This document shows positions 61,362-64,000 of a DNA stretch of 64,000 nt, piece by piece. The notes below the pieces were generated by a model, which did not search any database, was not told where the DNA came from, and saw nothing but the letters and a program-made list of their open reading frames with translations. A program made the translations under genes and the position numbers. Location: positions 1 to 64,000 of the forward strand of contig JAAZXM010000015.1 in NCBI GenBank assembly GCA_014240165.1. Direction: 5' to 3'. Within the stretch, counting starts at the first letter, position 1, and the number at the start of each line of letters is the position of its first letter. Source of the stretch: Myxococcales bacterium. GTDB lineage: Bacteria; Myxococcota_A; UBA9160; UBA4427.

Positions 61362-62714
61362 TCAGATCAACTTCTCCAGGAGCAGGGTGGCGATGCCCAG
61401 GAAGGAGAAGAACCCGAGCGCATCGGTAAAGAAGGTCACCAGGACGCCTGCCCCGACGGCCGGGTCCTGGCCCAGGGCCTTCAGGAGCAACGGGATGGCG
61501 GCTCCGAGAAGGCTGGCTACCGCCATGGTGATGATCATCGCAAGCAGCAGAACGACGCCCAGCACGGGGTTGCCCTGCCAGAGGTAGGCGATGAAGCCCG
61601 AAAGGATTCCCGCTGCCGTCCCGACAACCAGGCCCACCCACAATTCCTTCCCGACGGCGCGGAGACCGCTCGAGAACTCGATCTCACCCAAGGCGATCGA
61701 CCGGGTGATGACCGTCAGGGCTTGGATGCCGCCGTTTCCGCCGATGCCCGCCACCACCGGGAGAAAGACCGCGAGGCTGACGAGTTGATCGAGCGTGGAT
61801 TCGAAGAGGCCTACGACGAAGGCGGCGGTAAAGGCGGTTCCCAGGTTGACGATCATCCACGGCAGGCGTTTGCTGATGGAGACCCGGGCCGCGGTAAAGA
61901 CACGATCCGCTTCGGAGAGTCCAGCGAGGTGGTAGATGTCCTCGGTGGCTTCCTCGGTGATGACATCGATGACGTCATCCACGGTGATTATGCCCACCAT
62001 GCGATCGTCAGGGTCTGTTACCGGGAGCGCGAGCAGGTCGTAGCGGGCCACCAGGCGAGCGGCCTCTTCCTGGTCCGCTTCAGACGAAATGCTGATGGAT
62101 TCGGGAACCATCAGGGTGCCCACGCTTGTCTCCGGGGGAACGGAGACCAATTTGCGAATGGGGACGACCCCCAGCAGATGTTTCGCTTCATCGACCACGT
62201 AGAGGTGCAGGGCCGAGTCGCCGGTTTCCCCCTCCTGGCGAATCGCTTCGATGGCTTCCTGGGCGGTCATTTCCTGCCGAAGCGCGATGAAATGAGTGAC
62301 CATCGCGCGCCCGGCGCTGTCCGGGGGGTAGAGTTCGGCGTGTCGGAGTTCGCTGCGCAAGGGAGCCGGAAGCGCTTGCTGAACACTCTCGCGTCGATCT
62401 TCCGCCAGATGCTCGACGAGCAGCAACATATCGTCGATCTCCAGTCGCGCGAGAATCTCGGCAAGTCGGGTGTCCCGAACAGCTTCGAGGATTTCGGGCA
62501 GCAGTTCCGGAGGCAGGTCGGCCAGGAGCGGTGCGGCGCGGTGCCGGGCGAAGAGCAGGTCGATCAGCCGCCTGATCTGGTCGGAGGAGAGATCGCCCAA
62601 TAGGGGGCCTAGGCTCGAGGGGTGAAGTTCCGCGAGGCGTTCCTCGGCCAGGGCATCGTCTTCGCCGCTGAGCAGGCGTTCGAGGAAGTCCGCTGTGATG
62701 TCCTGTTCCGCCAT
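61362..62714 (-). CDS. mgtE: Magnesium transporter MgtE
   Basis: MgtE N-domain, CBS pair (VPESISISSEADQEEAARLVARYDLLALPVTD...VGIITVDDVIDVI), C-terminal TM PVVAGIGGNGGIQALTVITRSIALGEI. Confidence 0.95.
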   Translation of the reverse strand: MAEQDITADFLERLLSGEDDALAEERLAELHPSSLGPLLGDLSSDQIRRLIDLLFARHRAAPLLADLPPELLPEILEAVRDTRLAEILARLEIDDMLLLVEHLAEDRRESVQQALPAPLRSELRHAELYPPDSAGRAMVTHFIALRQEMTAQEAIEAIRQEGETGDSALHLYVVDEAKHLLGVVPIRKLVSVPPETSVGTLMVPESISISSEADQEEAARLVARYDLLALPVTDPDDRMVGIITVDDVIDVITEEATEDIYHLAGLSEADRVFTAARVSISKRLPWMIVNLGTAFTAAFVVGLFESTLDQLVSLAVFLPVVAGIGGNGGIQALTVITRSIALGEIEFSSGLRAVGKELWVGLVVGTAAGILSGFIAYLWQGNPVLGVVLLLAMIITMAVASLLGAAIPLLLKALGQDPAVGAGVLVTFFTDALGFFSFLGIATLLLEKLI

Positions 62715-62935
62715 GGGGTCTCCGCGCGCCGGCGCCGGGTTGAGGGAGTCTATGGGATTGATCGGCGGGAGTTCGCTTCAAGCCAAGAGGGGAAGAACAT
62801 GTCTTGGTCGAGGGCGGCTGAGGGTGTACCGGAGCGGCTCCGCCCGAAGGAGCGCCGAGTCATTAACCCAGATCAGAGCGATTCTCTACCTGCGGGCTCT
62901 GCGCCTCAGTTGCGGATCAAAAGGAGACGTTGCGC

Positions 62936-62986
62936 ATGAAATCGGTCCATGCGGAGTCGGTCTGGTTCGGTCGGCGCCATGGGTAG
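62936..62986 (+). CDS. Candidate small ORF, 16 aa
   Basis: AAGGAG-N9-ATG; MKSVHAESVWFGRRHG*; 11 nt later a hairpin CGGCGGG-ACAGCAC-CCCGCCG followed by TTT (62998-63021). Confidence 0.3.
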   Translation: MKSVHAESVWFGRRHG

Positions 62987-62997
62987 CGAGTGGGCTT

Positions 62998-63018
62998 CGG
63001 CGGGACAGCACCCCGCCG
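62998..63018 (+). terminator. GC-rich hairpin followed by TTT in the mgtE-khpA intergenic region
   Basis: CGGCGGG-ACAGCAC-CCCGCCG-TTT, 7-bp perfect stem. Confidence 0.45.
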
Positions 63019-63390
63019 TTTGGTCCTCGAAGCAGATTGCAGACCTGCAACGAAGCGGATAATTCATGCGGAATTGCGTGTTGTTGTTGATTCTCTCAGG
63101 TCTTTCCCCGTTGCGCGTATCGCCCTGAGCGATGACTCTTTCCAGGCGGTGACGGGATTTGGGACCCCTCACCTGGAGAGGCTGAAAAAAACATCTCTTC
63201 TACGTCGGAGAGAGTGAAGATCTTCAGGCCGCAAGCCGATACCCAGTACTAGAAAAGAAGCAAGGGTGGCTCAGCCGAGGCTCGATTGATGGACGCAGGT
63301 ACGACGACGACAAGCCGAAGCTGCATCGCGCCCAACGAAGGCGCGAACTCAAATTCAAAGTTGAACCTGAATGGGTAGCGGAGAAGCAAA

Positions 63391-63630
63391 ATGATGATGA
63401 AGCAACTCGTTGAAGACATTGTGCATGCTTTGGTGGACAAGCCGAGCGAAGTCCAGCTCAAGGAAGTAATCGGCGACCACGCACACCTGCTGGAGCTTCG
63501 GGTGGCCAGAGATGATCTCGGCAAGGTCATTGGCAAGGGTGGCGCGCACGCCTCAGCGATTCGCACGCTGATGACAGCTGCCAGTGGCAAGGAAAAGAAG
63601 CGCTACATCCTCGAGATCATCGAGGACTGA
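63391..63630 (+). CDS. khpA: KH-domain RNA-binding protein KhpA (YlqC/UPF0109 family)
   Basis: QLVEDIVHALVDKPSEVQLKEVIGDHAHLLELRVARDDLGKVIGKGGAHASAIRTLMTAASGKEKKRYILEIIED; KH GKVIGKGG loop. Confidence 0.93.
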   Translation: MMMKQLVEDIVHALVDKPSEVQLKEVIGDHAHLLELRVARDDLGKVIGKGGAHASAIRTLMTAASGKEKKRYILEIIED

Positions 63631-63840
63631 TGTCCGGCGGGGGCGAGGTCGCCAACGTCTCGCCTTCGCGCTCGATCTTCGCTGCTTTGCCGCATCGCCG
63701 CGAGCGCGGGATCGCATCAGTTCAAAGCCGGAATTGAATTTTCGGCGCGGTCGAACAGTTTTTCGGCTGTTTTTGGCGGCGTTGAACGATTTTTTTTTCG
63801 CGCCCGAAACGGGCTTGGAAACGTCGTCCCACGATGCTCT

Positions 63841-63873
63841 GGGCACTTTCAATAAGGTGTTTGGAAAGTGCCC
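63841..63873 (+). promoter_or_regulatory. Isolated stem-loop downstream of khpA
   Basis: GGGCACTTT / AAAGTGCCC, 9-bp perfect stem, 15-nt loop, in non-coding DNA. Confidence 0.4.
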
Positions 63874-64000
63874 GGCGACTTGCACCAGAGAAGCGGCCCC
63901 CGGGGAGATTGGGCGCGCTTGACTTGGCCAGGGAGACTCACTAATCCTTCGCCTTCGCCGAAACACGCCGGGCTGCAAGGACGTTCGCAGCTATAGCCAG

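Overview
This GC-rich bacterial window is chromosomal and almost entirely housekeeping. I saw no CRISPR array, IS element, prophage or defence island. Order: 3' end of tuf copy 1, tRNA-Trp(CCA), secE-nusG-rplK-rplA-rplJ-rplL-rpoB-rpoC, rpsL-rpsG-fusA-tuf(copy 2)-rpsJ, the S10/spc/alpha ribosomal block through rpoA-rplQ, then tlpA-like, ftsB-like, argS, SPOR protein, rmlD, lepA, lepB, pyrR-pyrB-pyrC-carA-carB, recG, leuA, hppA(-), TSUP permease(-), APC permease, aminotransferase, hom, thrC, a large Nma111/Deg7-like protease, mgtE(-), khpA. Main points for follow-up: (1) the ribosomal block lacks rplC (L3), rplX (L24) and rpsN (S14) at their canonical slots with clean gene-to-gene junctions, and also lacks infA and rpmG there; (2) a complete leucine attenuator precedes leuA: an unannotated 23-aa leader peptide with 7 Leu in 9 codons, a 1:2 stem, an 11-bp antiterminator and a 19-bp terminator, with the peptide start almost on the predicted transcription start; (3) a PyrR-binding RNA hairpin overlaps the pyrR ribosome-binding site under a good sigma70-type promoter, suggesting translational control; (4) a bacterial Nma111/Deg7-like double protease carries one in-frame TAA just after its signal-peptide region; (5) two near-identical direct tuf copies flank about 16 kb. 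All calls come from reading the sequence; no database search was run.
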